Assembly: GCA_025766275.1 (NCBI GenBank) | Contig: JAFKAC010000105.1 | Span: 62,001-126,000, forward strand | Direction of reading: 5' to 3' | Length of the DNA: 64,000 nt | From: Lactarius indigo | Taxonomy: Eukaryota; Basidiomycota; Agaricomycetes; Russulales; Russulaceae | Shown here: positions 8,513 through 20,100 of the stretch, piece after piece | Layout: every line of letters starts with the position of its first letter | How positions within the stretch are numbered: position 1 is the first letter of the stretch | The notes under the pieces: generated by a model | What the model was told of the DNA's origin: nothing | The model's database searches: none | The model's input: the letters and a program-made list of their open reading frames with translations, nothing else | Made by a program: the position numbers and the translations under genes

Positions 8513-10888
8513 TGTAGGCATCGGTGTCGTCCATCTGCTTGTAATACTTTTGCGCCCAGGCCAAACCGATCCGTGTCCAATATTGTAGTTCCTGGTGTTC
8601 CTCACCCAGTCGTTCCCACTTAGTCATGAGAAGTTCGAAACTAGCGATGGCACCGCACAAGACAGGAGTTGATTCAGACGACATAGTTTGCAGGACCATG
8701 TGTGAGGCCTCATGATTGTAAACAGGTTAACGTGACATGCGAAATGTATTTGGAGAATATACCTCTAGAACACCTTCTATGCTCTCCAGGAGCTCCCAGT
8801 CCATAGCGCTTAATCTCATAGACTCAATGGGCGGTTCATTAGCAAAATACATATCTATGGCCTTAATATCTAGAATTAGTACTGACGGACCATTATAGCA
8901 TCTAAGCTCACCTTTCGAAGAAAACGGAAACGTTGGAGCATGAGGTAAACCGAATCCCATCGAGTCTTGACGTGCTGAATGAGTTGGAGTGGCGGAGCAT
9001 CGCATAACTTGGGGTCATCCTTGGTACAGAGCTGGACGATCCCTGCGAATGTCTGCTTTCTGGCATCCGATGCGCGTATGTAGCAGACAATATCCGCAAC
9101 GCGTTTGATGGGATCGCTTTTCAGACTCCTAAGCCATGCCCGACGCCCTGGTGGCTGCGATGCGATGAACGCCTCGTCAAGTTCGGGCCCTGTTCGATGA
9201 CAAGGGGAAATAGGGTCAAATTCGTCGTCATCGTCACCATCCAAACCATTGCTGTCCAGGTATTTCTTGCTGACTCGAGTACTTGCGGTGACGATGTGGG
9301 CAGAGCAGATGTTGATGACGTGGGGGTAGCACATGATACGGTTATTGAGATGATTGAATGCGATGTCATGCTCGTTGACAAGTAATTCCTGCAACTCTTT
9401 CATAGCAGCCGCATTATTTGAGGCGTTGTCAAGAGTGAAATGGCCGATCTATGGTTTTCAGTAAGGTTCTTGGTATCAAGACACGGTTACATACCTTCGA
9501 TGTAATATTGGCGCGATCCATGAGAGACAAGACGGCACTAGCGATATTTTTACCCATATGTGCACCCGTGAGGCGGTGAAAGCCAATTAGAGCGGCTTTC
9601 AGAGAGAGATTGTTATTAGCGTCCCGAGCAATCCAGTGTGACGTTACAGCGAGATATGGGGATAAGGATGCACTTGACCAGATATCCGCAGTGAAACTTA
9701 TCCGACCACATGATGCCTTGCAGTTACAGGTCAATACAACATCATCAATGCTCCCGGTACCAAGGAGATGACTTACAGCGAATTCGTCACGCAATTCTGT
9801 GAAGGCTTTCCCCCATTCAATGGTGATTCGTTCACGTATCGTGTCACGATGTGGGACGTGTTCAAGTTCGGGTCGGAGAAGCCAGCAGATATCACGAAAT
9901 TCAGGGCAATCGACTACACGAAGTGACTGGGTTCAAGAAGATAAGATAAGACAGAAGTCAAGTAGGGTGACGCTCACCTGGTCATCCACAACGATGAAGC
10001 GAACAAGATATTGGATGAACACGTCATAACTGTACTCAGGAAGCCTACGCCCAGGCGAGCCTTCCTGCACGGCAGGCTTATCTTGCGCATCTAAAGACTT
10101 GTGCTTCCATCTGTGAGCCTTAGCAGCGTCCCTGTACAAGGCATCGTGCTTCGCGACCAGGTGTTTCCGAAGGTTACTATTGCCTGTCTTTGGACCATAG
10201 CAACGTGCCTTTTCTTCACTAAGACCCTCCTTCCTGGTGCCTCGTCAGAATCACGGCACGAATAATATTTTGATGACTTACAAACATGCATTGCACCGTC
10301 TCATCTTCTCGCCATCCTCATTATAAAACTCATCAAAAAAGAGCTCCATATCGCTGACTGGAGGCCAAGCATCGGAGTCTAAGGTGGCAAGAGTGTTGGA
10401 TTGTGGTGTGAGAAAGCCTTTTGAGGGATCAGAAGCTGGCTCATCCTGGGGACTGTCGCTATCAATGTCAGGAAGCTCGAATTCTTCACCATCGCTGTCA
10501 TGTGCGACGGGCTTGATTGCAGTAGGCTTGTGGACGTCGAAGCAAAAATCCTCGATGTTAGAATTGTATCAAACTCACCGGTACACGAGTCCGAGCATAC
10601 CGACCCTGGCATGTCACCGGGGCAGCAGGAGTTGAAGAGTCTCGTGGGTCTGTGGGGACAACTTTGGCCTTCGTAGCGGTAGACTAAGTCGTGATCGCAA
10701 GCTATAACCCCAACGTCGAACGATATCAAACTCACCAGCACACAGGAATGAGTACGCCGAACTTGAACCTGACCAGTCAAAGGACGAGAGGGCATGGCAG
10801 CAGGAGTTGGCGAGCCCTCCTGTGTGTCTGAGGGGACATTATTGACGACTTTGGCCTTCAGAGCCTTGGGAGCACGTTGAGGGGGCAT
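8513..10888 (-). pseudogene. hAT transposase, N-terminal and catalytic part (BED zinc finger, DDE core)
   Basis: The likely start is the ATG at 10888. By eye the exons are 10736-10888, 10579-10683, 10282-10526 and 9978-10233, then further exons down to 8513. Exons 3-4 hold a BED zinc finger: a CNAC pair, then NLRKHLVAKHD. The next exon has the hAT sequence FTADIWSS with the first catalytic Asp, followed by YLAVTSHWI. Further on come DNASNNAAA (second acidic region), CYPHVINI and VKTRWDSVYLML, all in the usual hAT order. The gene is interrupted at 8512/8513 by the gypsy element and resumes at 714 going down. Exons 1 and 2 encode similar peptides (KAKVV...STPAA) and look like a tandem duplication. 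Only the right end of the element can be in view, so its terminal repeats and 8-bp target duplication cannot be tested here. Confidence 0.87.
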
Positions 10889-11104
10889 TGATGCAGATGT
10901 GGGAAAAAAAATAACATTGAGTTGCTCCCGCTATATGTAATTACACGAACAGACGTAAACAGACTTGCATGCAGTCAAGCGGACCTTGCCAAAGGTCTCC
11001 AAGTCATTGCATGGCGAACGATTACAATAATTCAAACAGCCGACACTAAGACGTGAGAGTAAACAAATCGACAGTATGATGACAGACAGTGAAAACGCGA
11101 GCTA

Positions 11105-13485
11105 TCAAAGTGACTTGTTTCGCTTCGGCGATGCCTGCCGTTCCACAAGGTCCCCACTTTCGCACTCCACTGCTGCTTCCCTGCATCTCTTGGAACCTGA
11201 ACGTATGGCCAACTTCTCGGTATGGGGGAGAACAAGCGCCTGCTTTTTGGCGGGTTCAATGGCTGGCCAAGGAGCGTCTCCATTATTGATAGCTTTAGTG
11301 ATGACGGAGATAATGACCCTGTGGTCACTGAGGGCTGACATGCGGTTATTGTACTCTTGGAGTCGCGCTTGGAACTCCTTTTCGTCTTGCAACAGCTCGT
11401 CGGCAGCGGACAGTTCCAAAGATAATGTGATCCCCTGAGCACCTTCATGAAGAGCTTGATGGATCACATCGTTTATATTGAGCCTGTGAGGATGAGGTGC
11501 CTCTGGCCATTTCCTATGACGAACAGCAAGTAGCTCCTTCAAAGTGCACAGGAGTTGAGTGAGAGGGGCATTGTCACGAAAGACAAGCCCGTCAAGTTCT
11601 TCTTCACCACGCATGAACATAATTTTCCCTGGTCCTCCAGAGCTTCCGAAGATCTGTGGATGAAAGACTGAGTTGACAAGACCAGACAGGTGATCTGTCT
11701 GTAGTTCGGCTTGGACATAGTGGGTAGCCATCCATAGCAAAACAAAAAATGCGGACTCGATGTTGTGAATGAAAGTCTGGTTGATCTTGGGGTTCCCAAT
11801 GAGGTCCGCCGCCATAAACTGCCACGTACCCTGCAAATCAATCTTCTCGTTAAGAAAGTGCCAGACGGGGGGGTCGAAATAACATACCGTACAAGTGGAT
11901 TGGCAAGCCCCTCCTGCAGACGGGTCATCCGGATCGACCATTTTACAAAGGTCCCAGTCAATGAGCATTCCACCTTCGAAGTTAGAGCACTCCATCAATA
12001 GGATGTTGTTGGGGCTGATGTCGCGATGAAGGATCCTGCATTTATTGTAGGCATCACGATGAGCTGGAAGCAGTCAGTCGACAGTCAAGGAAAGTAGAGA
12101 GGGCAGGATACGCACTGATCAACGCTGCGAGAACGGCACGTACCATGTCCTTACTGCATTGGAAGGTTTCCAACTTTTTACCGATGTCGTCAAGGATTAA
12201 TCGGTGGTGGCAGTGAGGGGTGAATTCGTGTTTCAACGATGTCAGCGCCCAGGGTGCATTAGCAAATTGGCTAGTACGTGTAGAGTGGTAGATGTCCTCG
12301 CCAACGTCACCAGAGGCTGAGCAGCGAGGGACATTGGGTATGCACGCGCGGTTAAGAATCACGTAGAGCTCACCCTCCCTCTTTATTCCATCGCAGGCAA
12401 CCCTCCAGGAATCTTTGAAGAAGATGATGCGGTCCCTATGGATGTCGTATGCGATTGAGGTGCGAGTCGCGTGGCCAGGAGGCATATAAAATTGGGCGAC
12501 AGGTGGTTTGATGATGTACTTGCCCCACTCAGACTCGCGTCCTTGAAGAGGGATGGTGACGACGAGAAGCTCCTGAGAAATGAGAAATTCATTGCTAGCA
12601 CAAGCAGCTTTCAGTGTCTCCGCTTGTCTGGCAACGCGAACGCTGATATCATGTCCTCGCACCAGTCTCTCTGCTTGGTCATAAAGAGTGAAGAAATCCA
12701 ATAGCGCAGGATCGTGTTGATAATAGATAGGTGCAGTGACGATTGCGCCACTTCGATCCCATCGAATGAGCCATGCGTAATCCTTGACCACGAGGACGCT
12801 GAAGACATGTGTGCGGTACTGGCAGTCTAGTTGCAAAGCCGTGTACGTAGTAATTTGACCAGCTGTTGTGATCCCTTTGGGCTTTTGACTCATGATTCGA
12901 GTGGGACTTGAAACGGCTGGCCCTTCATCCGTGAAATCGGTCGAGAAGGCGTCTTCCTCCTCTCTGAATTTAAACTCAATGCAGAAGTCACTGGAAGCGG
13001 AATCGTTGTCAGTGAAGTTTTTGCTGGATTCGTCATAAACTGTACAGTCGGGCAAGAAGGAAACTGAGTGATCAGCGAGGGCCTTGTCTGGCGAGCGTGA
13101 TGTGTCGCGAATATAGATTGTCTTGAGGTGTGGTTGAACAATATCAATCTAAGAGCTCATTTTCAGTACCTAAAGTGCTGTGGGAGGTCCAAATACTCAC
13201 AAATGCCCGGTACATCGAGGTCTCGGACCAAGAGTTGGCTAGAGCGTCAAACATGCCGGCCTCAAAGCTCGAAGCCCAAGATCGTGAACCCGAAAGAAAA
13301 GTGGAAAGAAACTCTTGAGGAGGCATAGGGCCAACAAAAAACGGGGCCATTTCCTGTGACATGACGCGTAAGATTTGATCTTGTGAGAGGTACCTTGCAT
13401 TAAGATATCCAGTCGTCGAGCTGCGCATGTGCACTGGGGTCACAAAAGGGACAGGCACTTTGTTGGAGTTTGGGGGGGTGACCAT
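11105..13485 (-). CDS. FunK1-type fungal protein kinase
   Basis: Model: exons 13201-13485, 12116-13148 and 11105-12063, which join in frame to about 758 residues. The ATG at 13485 starts MVTPPNSNKV. The catalytic loop HRDISPNN lies near 12005-12028, right after the last intron. The DFG position reads IDWDLC, as is common in the FunK1 (Pkinase_fungal) family of basidiomycetes. The N-terminal region (GPMPPQEFL...MYRAF) and the long insert before the kinase core also fit that family. The C-terminus is basic (KRCREA...SPKRNKSL) and could be a nuclear signal. The intron borders are GTGAGT..AG and GTGCGT..CAG, both about 52 bp. The gene is intact although flanked by transposons. Substrates of this family are not known to me. 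Confidence 0.9.
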
Positions 13486-13779
13486 CGTGAAGGGCTCGGT
13501 GTACACTGTACAAAGAGATAAATTACAAACAAGTTGAAACAACTGAGACTTGAGTATGTGGTGCTCTGCGATTTCGCTCGGTCAGTTGAGAGGGATAGTG
13601 GCTTAGCCACCTGGCAAGCCGAATTGGAGCTGAGCGGAGCTGCTGAGCGGAGCTGGAACAGACCTATCCAAGTGGGGATTCGAGTCTGTGCTCGGCTACA
13701 TCCGGCTATGTACAAGCCGGCTGCAGCTCTCGGCTGAAGCTGGGAAAAGCTGCAAGTTCCCGCAACACTAACGTCAAAC

Positions 13780-14649
13780 TGTTGTGTATACTAGCAACAG
13801 AACTCCTAGTTTAATAGCTAAGAAAAACCCTTCTTAGAGAACTGAAGAAGTTGGACCTGTTCCATCTTATCTCCCAGCTCACGGCTCTTCAAAAAATAGT
13901 TCTTTAAGAACTGCATTATCCTCATAGAGCAGTGCATGAAGACCTCCAAAATGTTGTCCTTTATCAGGACTTCTGCGTACATAGATTCTTTCTAACCAGA
14001 GAATCGAAACATTTCTCATAAGTACAGTAAAGCAATAAAGTGTCCTGCCAAGGCACTTTCATTTGATGCTTGCACCACTCTTGTGGACTGTCTCTATCAT
14101 GGAGGGATGTTGAGACACGACTGTTAAAGTCACATGTCTCGTGGGATCTGATTGAGTCAGCCCACATACTATATACGGTATCTGTCCCTTATGGACTTAT
14201 GGACACTCCAGACTCATACGGACTGCTTTTGTTTATCTTTATTGTTAGATCCATATTTGGTTCTTATTGTTCTTCCTATTATTAAGATACCGGTATTGTC
14301 TGCTTTAGGCAGCTATTGTTCTCTGCCATCCAATGGCATTTCTCCCTCTGGTGCACAGACCACCTCTATTGTGTTTGGGTCACCAGTGCGCACAGACCAT
14401 TATTAGCTAAGCGTCCTGTATATAAGGACTGCTGTTTTCACCTCTACACTTCAGAGTTCCTTCTACCTCTGAAGTGTAAGTTCCCTTTCCTAGCTTACTC
14501 ATTCCACCTTTACTCATAAGACGTTCTGTAGAACTTGTCTGTCTCTAGGTGTGTAGTAATGGTATTAGAGTTCCTTCTACCTCTGAAGTAACTTGTCTGT
14601 CTCTAGCTGTTCCAGCTTATCACTTGCTTGTTAGTTCTGCGCTTCAACA
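13780..14649. repeat. Possible solo LTR or other non-coding repeat
   Basis: This 870-bp stretch has no convincing gene. It begins TGTTG and ends CAACA, a 5-bp inverted end pair, and has a TATATAAGG box at about 14419-14426. A 23-bp direct repeat (14453-14475 and 14567-14589) and a 17-bp one (14532-14548 and 14590-14606) lie inside. The flanking 5 bp do not match, so no target duplication supports it, and one side may have been deleted. The right end abuts the gypsy remnant. Confidence 0.4.
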
Positions 14650-15060
14650 GGAGGTGCGAACCCCTTTATACTGGGACTCATTCCGGGTTCCCCCCATCTT
14701 TACAGCCGACCCCTCTACGCCCATCCGATGCTGTCAGCTGCAGGACGCGCCCACATTGCCCACGAGGACCTCGTTATCCTCACCTCCGACAAGATCACCA
14801 ACCGGGCCCTCCATCGCATAGGGGATGAGTCCCTGACGGCCAAAGTAACATGTTACCGCACGGCCGCCTACGAAGAAGAGTGGCTCACTGCCCGTATTCG
14901 CCAGCTTCAGGCAATGTGACTGTCGGCGAAGGACAACAAGATGGACTGCATCTATCGGTTGGAGAGGGCCAACATCTTTGAGAGGATTAGTGATGAGCAA
15001 GCCACATGGCTGGCACAGGACTTCTGGTGAGTCTGGAGTCTCACGCTGAAAAGGGGGTGA
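14650..15060 (+). pseudogene. 3' end of a decayed gypsy pol gene with polypurine tract
   Basis: Plus-strand translation gives pieces that align with the end of pol at 1256-1700: EPLY, then IAHEDLVIL, then RIGDESLTAK, RIRQLQ, then YRLERANIFERI. The pieces are in different frames, and a TGA stop follows RIRQLQAM, so the copy is dead. It ends with AAAAGGGGGTGA next to the LTR. The 5' part is missing; the fragment starts at the boundary with the repeat at 13780-14649. Confidence 0.85.
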
Positions 15061-15513
15061 TGTTACGACTCAGACCCTTACTGTACCGGTTGTGGCTACA
15101 GCGGTAAGGTAGATTAGTCACAGACTCAGGGTTTATGATAGGCGTTAGGAGTTGACGGATGACTCGATCCTAGTACAGGTAGTAGTAGTATTAGAATTGC
15201 GGTACTTACGCGACATGTTGGACGCTACGTTACGGTGATTCATAGCAGTGCTTGTAAGCCTGCTTCAGATGTATTTAAGATAGCTGCGGAAGACCAAGAC
15301 ACGCCATCTTGGTCTTCTTCAATCGTCACTTGTCTTCCTTCTCGAGTACCCAAACTTGGATCCCTCCTTCGTTGTATCAAGGAGAGTGGACTACTGCCTA
15401 GTATCTTCGAATATCTAGGATCGCCTTCATGCCATATGTCTTGGACGTGTTTAGCTGAGTACAGTTGCCTTGCCCAGGAGCTCAAGTCGAGCTAAACGTC
15501 AGACAGCGTTACA
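15061..15513 (+). repeat. LTR of the decayed gypsy relative
   Basis: It starts TGTTAC right after the polypurine tract and ends in GTTACA, 453 bp. Overall sequence is unlike the 509-bp LTR, but the TATTTAA box at 15272 and the hairpin 15289-15317 are conserved. The 11-bp stem is identical and the box-to-ATCTTGG spacing is the same 34 nt. The match to a related family is therefore at the level of the priming signal. Confidence 0.8.
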
Positions 15514-15732
15514 GCATCACATCTCATCCCAAAGTGTGTTGGCAGAGAAGGTGCCCAAGTGATGTGGGACAATTTGTTGGTGTAGCTGAAGCCATGTGAG
15601 TCTATGACTATTGCCACTGATGAACAGCACACAAGGATAGCATACTCACAGTGGACAAAGGAGACTGTGGTGAGATAGGCTGGGTGGCTGGAAAGCAGCA
15701 ACAGGAAGTCAAGCAAGGTAAAGCAAGAGTGT

Positions 15733-15815
15733 CTGGCACACAAGCAGTGAGAACTGATGTTAATACATTGGAAGACAGAAGACATACCTGGCACACAAGC
15801 AGTGAGAACTGATGT
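15733..15815. repeat. 28-bp direct repeat pair
   Basis: The same 28-bp sequence (starting CTGGCACACAAGCAG) occurs at 15733-15760 and 15788-15815. The surrounding 15514-16540 stretch has no gene that I can support and may be further LTR-like debris. Confidence 0.6.
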
Positions 15816-16542
15816 GGACCAGGAGCGTACATGGTACACTACTTATACTGTTTTACAGGTGTGACGCTAATACAAGGAAGTAACATAGGGTCACATAGTA
15901 CAAGGGACATTGTTCTACATGTGGACAAAAGGAATGTACATATGGAGAACAAGGAGCATAGAAACAAAGAAAGTCCAGACTGAAATGATATCATAATGAC
16001 ATCACAATAAGGATAGAGCTAAAGAAAGAACAAAGGCATAGTACAATGACAGGTCCAGAGGAGTCTGCATGATGTCATGGTACAGTGATGTCATAGATAA
16101 GTAAATACAAGGTGTACGAGATTGTATAGATCAATATCTAATCTACAAGTCCTGTATATCTAATCTAAAGCAGTCCATGCTGCAAGTCTGGTCTGTACGA
16201 GCCGCTAAGTGCGCATGGGTCACTTATCAACAGCCGCAGTATCAGAATTATGATTTTTAGTCCTTTGGACCACTTTGTGGATGTTTTCTGAGCTGGATTC
16301 TATCACATTGTTGTGAGTCATCCAATATAATTGTTTATCTATTATCTTACTCAATATTGTCAATATGGTGCAGGATGATGTTGGACTCTGGCATGTTTTG
16401 CGACCATGATTCAGAATGGAATGTATAAACATGACATGTACATATACCCAAGTAGTGAACCCAAATAGAATAACACATCCTATCCCAATCCTCATCCTAT
16501 CTCCACACGAAGGGAGTTCCAAACCCAAAAGATGATACTTAT

Positions 16543-16998
16543 ATGATCCACAATTTCAGTACTGAACACCCAGAGGTGTCAATTAGTATGGGTTCCAATA
16601 GTCCCTCTTTTCAACTTCCATCACTTCACAGCTTCTTGGTGACACTCCCAGTCCACCCTGGAGTCCACCCTTTGCCACCCCCAGGTGTCTTCAATTGGCA
16701 CTACCTTCAGTGTGTCATCAAATGGTTTGGCACCTTTGTGTACAATGATTTTCCTGACATCCAGTTTTGCATACATCAGTTCAGAAAATCTTCAGACTCT
16801 TCAGACAGTGAAAGTGGTGGTGATTTTGATACCAACCCCCCTTATCCGTCCTATCTTTTTGAGCGTTCTTTAGCACATCAGATGGAGCACCATAAGGCCG
16901 TAGAGCGTGAGAAAGAAGTCTTGCGCTGGGCTTCTGGCGTTCTATCTACCAGCGGTGTTTCCGTTCAAAATTCCGATGACCGTACCAATAATGAATAG
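16543..16998 (+). CDS. Hypothetical protein, 151 residues
   Basis: This is a single open frame with a better internal start at MGSNSPSF. It has an aromatic-rich middle (FNWHYLQCVIKWFG), an acidic Ser/Asp stretch, PPYPSYLFE, and a charged helical C-terminus. I do not recognise the family. It sits among repeats and may be transposon-derived or the tail of a decayed gene. Coding is plausible because composition differs from the AT-rich flanks and there is no stop for 456 bp. Confidence 0.4.
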   Translation: MIHNFSTEHPEVSISMGSNSPSFQLPSLHSFLVTLPVHPGVHPLPPPGVFNWHYLQCVIKWFGTFVYNDFPDIQFCIHQFRKSSDSSDSESGGDFDTNPPYPSYLFERSLAHQMEHHKAVEREKEVLRWASGVLSTSGVSVQNSDDRTNNE

Positions 16999-17120
16999 CG
17001 TGGTTTTTTTTGTATTCCTTGTATACTATTTGATACAACAGAATTGTGACAATATACATATTAAGCAAAAAAAACAGGAGTACGACGTGACGGAAGGTAT
17101 CGCGATGGAGTAGAAATTTA

Positions 17121-20100
17121 TCATGTGGGTGGCCACGCCGTCACCTGGTCGTTGACACTCGCACCCCAGGATTCCCATATGGAGCGCTGCACCTGTGTAA
17201 CGAGATCTAAAATGGTGCGCTTGATTTGGTAGAACGGACCATCTACACCCAAACGTTCGAGGAGAGATGGCTCCATCGAAGCCCGGCGAAGAAACGAAAA
17301 TAAATTGGTGTCGTAGATGACCTCAGGTTTGGTGGGATGCAGATGAAGGTTAGCATAGAACGGGTCGAAGTATGTGGTGAGGAACCAGTGTCTCGCGTAG
17401 ATTTTTGACACGCTGATGACAAAATGGTCAATTCTGTTATGAGAACCAATCGAACTGACTCACCGGTACATAACCAAGAAGACGACGAATTGAAGGGAAA
17501 GGAGGCCCCAGAATAACCAATGATTCCAGGGTATCGTTCTCGATTCCGGTAAGAAGTTAGGCTAGGTCAAAGTGCGTCAGTACGACGGCCGCGAAAACTT
17601 TAAGCGTCTCACCAAGAATCTGGTCTTCTGCATGCTTTCTTTCAAGGACCCATATTTGTGCCGGATCTGTGAGCTTTGTGCTTGTTGCAGAGACGAAGCG
17701 AGCTTGCTTCGCATGTCCCGCGCTGCCTTCGACAGATCATATAGTTCGCCCAGCCGCGAGTCATCCAAAGATCCGTTACCCGAACTATGGTAAGTCGGAA
17801 CGTGGTCAGTCGTACAAATTATTCGAGTAACAGAATAAAAAGGCTCACGCGTCCACGCTGTTGAGGCCTTCCCGCAGGTCTGCGACGGCCTTCTTCATTC
17901 GCTCTAGGGCCTCTTGGCGCGTAAAGCGGGCTTCGGTCACAGTATCTTCACTGTCGTTCTGTTCAGACGGCTCCTCGAGCTCGTGTCCCATCGCATCGAG
18001 TATTCGCACGCTGGCGTTGCGCGGGGTTTTGAGCGGGCCGCCTCCGGGCATACGCATGGATCCCGAGTGCTCCCTGACGTCTTTTCGCGATGGTGTGCCC
18101 GGGAAGTCCTCCTTCGCGCGCCCGTACTCATCTACCAACCGTACGCTAGGAGTTCGTCGCAGCTTGCGGCGCGACGGGGAGCCCACAGCTGTACCATCGA
18201 CGGGGTCTGCGGGAGAGTTCGCAACCGGACCGTCCTCGTTCTGGCCGTCGCCACTCGCGGACGTGGATAGCACTAGCACGGGAGACGACGACTCGACGTT
18301 GTTGAAGGACGGTTCTGAAATGGACTCTGAGGTACCACGGGTCGGTCCTAGAGGCGGAGTTATATCCCAGTTCGCTTCGGGTAAAACTTCAACCCTCTTG
18401 TCATCTTTTGCGGTCGTATCGGAGTCTGATACGGCGCTGCCTGAAGGTGTGGTCTCGAACCGCACTTTCATGAGACTCCTCCGTCGAAGCGAGCCAGGTG
18501 TCGAAAACCAGCCCCCAGGCGGCGCAGGTGTTCGAGCGGGGAGCGTGCCCGCGTGGGTAAGAGCGGGGGTGGGTGTCGCCATGGATGATTGAATCTCCGT
18601 GAAAGAAAGCTGCGGAAGCGAGTTCGATCGTGTGCGGGAATGCCCGATCGACGACAATGTAGGCTGGGGAGTCTGCGAACGCGCGGGCGCGGGCGTTGCA
18701 GCCCATGCACCGGGGGGAGGGGGCACGCTTGCAGTGGTTATGTTGGGGCTGAGCAAACCGCCATTTTTACGGGTCGCAAATGAATTATCTCCTGTATCCT
18801 CCTCTGAGGGTGGTCCGGGAAGTTCGGGAGGGTCCTCCGGTGGAGAGGGCTCTCGAAACCCGATGCTAGAGGTGCTAAAGGACGGACGACGTGGGGGAGT
18901 AGAGAGTGCGAGGCGGGGTGAGGTCGGAATAGAGTGGGCTTCGGAAGCGTCAGAAGAAGGATTTGATTGGCGCTCATCCTGCGCAAATGAGCTTTCTGCC
19001 GGAGGGGATGATTGCAGCTTCTCCGGATTGGGTGGTGGAACCTCAATCGGACGCGCTATAGGTGTCAATACGTCTTGCGCGCTGCTTTCATCGCTCTCTG
19101 AAAACACTCAATATAAACTTTCCACGACGATACAGGGTCCTTAGACGACAGACCTTGGGGAGATTTGACACCGAGATTCTCAAGTTCGGAAGCAGACTCC
19201 AGCTCTGGTCCAGGCGAGGGTTGAATACGTACCCTCGGAGGTATCGCCCCGTTGGCCTCTGCGAACTCCGTCGTCGTGCGTTTATGGCCCTTCGTGAATT
19301 CCTTCGCATCGTCATTCTGCTTTAGCTTGATCTTCGGCACTCGGCCCGGTGAGCGCACAGGGATGTAGCTCGGTTTTGTAGAACTGGCGTTGCGAGTTGG
19401 CGATTGATGCATAGGGGGCGGAGAGTGCTCGGGCGATGTTATATTGGGCTCGAAATCTGGAAGCTGGGAGCGGTTACGTGGGAACCGCCAGTTAATTCGA
19501 GGAACTAGCGCTGGTGGAGTACCATTCGGTTCAGCAGGGGAAGACGGGCGTGACGATCCCTCAGAGGCCAGCGAAGAATGACTGGGGTTACGCCGGACGT
19601 GTCGGCTCTGCGCTTGCCTGGCAGTATGGATCTCCGAGCTGTTCGGTTTCGAATGTGTGCTTTGAGTCCGCACTCGTGAGAGAGTTGGACCGGGAAGCGG
19701 TGAAGCGGGACGTCGGTGTTGCTGCTGTTGATTCCGTGTCGAATGAGGGGATACCCACTTACGTTCGCCCTCGGAATTCTCTTCCGCTTCTTCGGTTGTG
19801 CGGCTGCGGACCGACTCGCTTGGTGAGGATGGTCGTGAATGTTCACGCGAGCGAAGTACTCTATCTGACGTAAACCTTGGTTGTTCTAAGCCAGGACGGG
19901 CCGGATGACCAGTAGTGCCCGTGTTCGAGGTGGTTCGGGAGCGTGCTGAAAGAGGCATGTTCCACGCTCGCTCACGTTCATGTTGGCGCTCCTTCTCGGT
20001 ATCTTTCATTTGATCCCGGACTTCACAAACGATCAGGTCACGTAACTGGCGGTATGGCACCACTTACAATCTGCCAATGAGGAGGTTGACCCGGTCCGAG

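Noticed and set aside
17861..19144. Plus-strand ORFs of 243 and 181 codons
   Set aside because: They lie opposite the minus-strand Ser/Pro-rich gene whose exons splice in frame; no domain seen.
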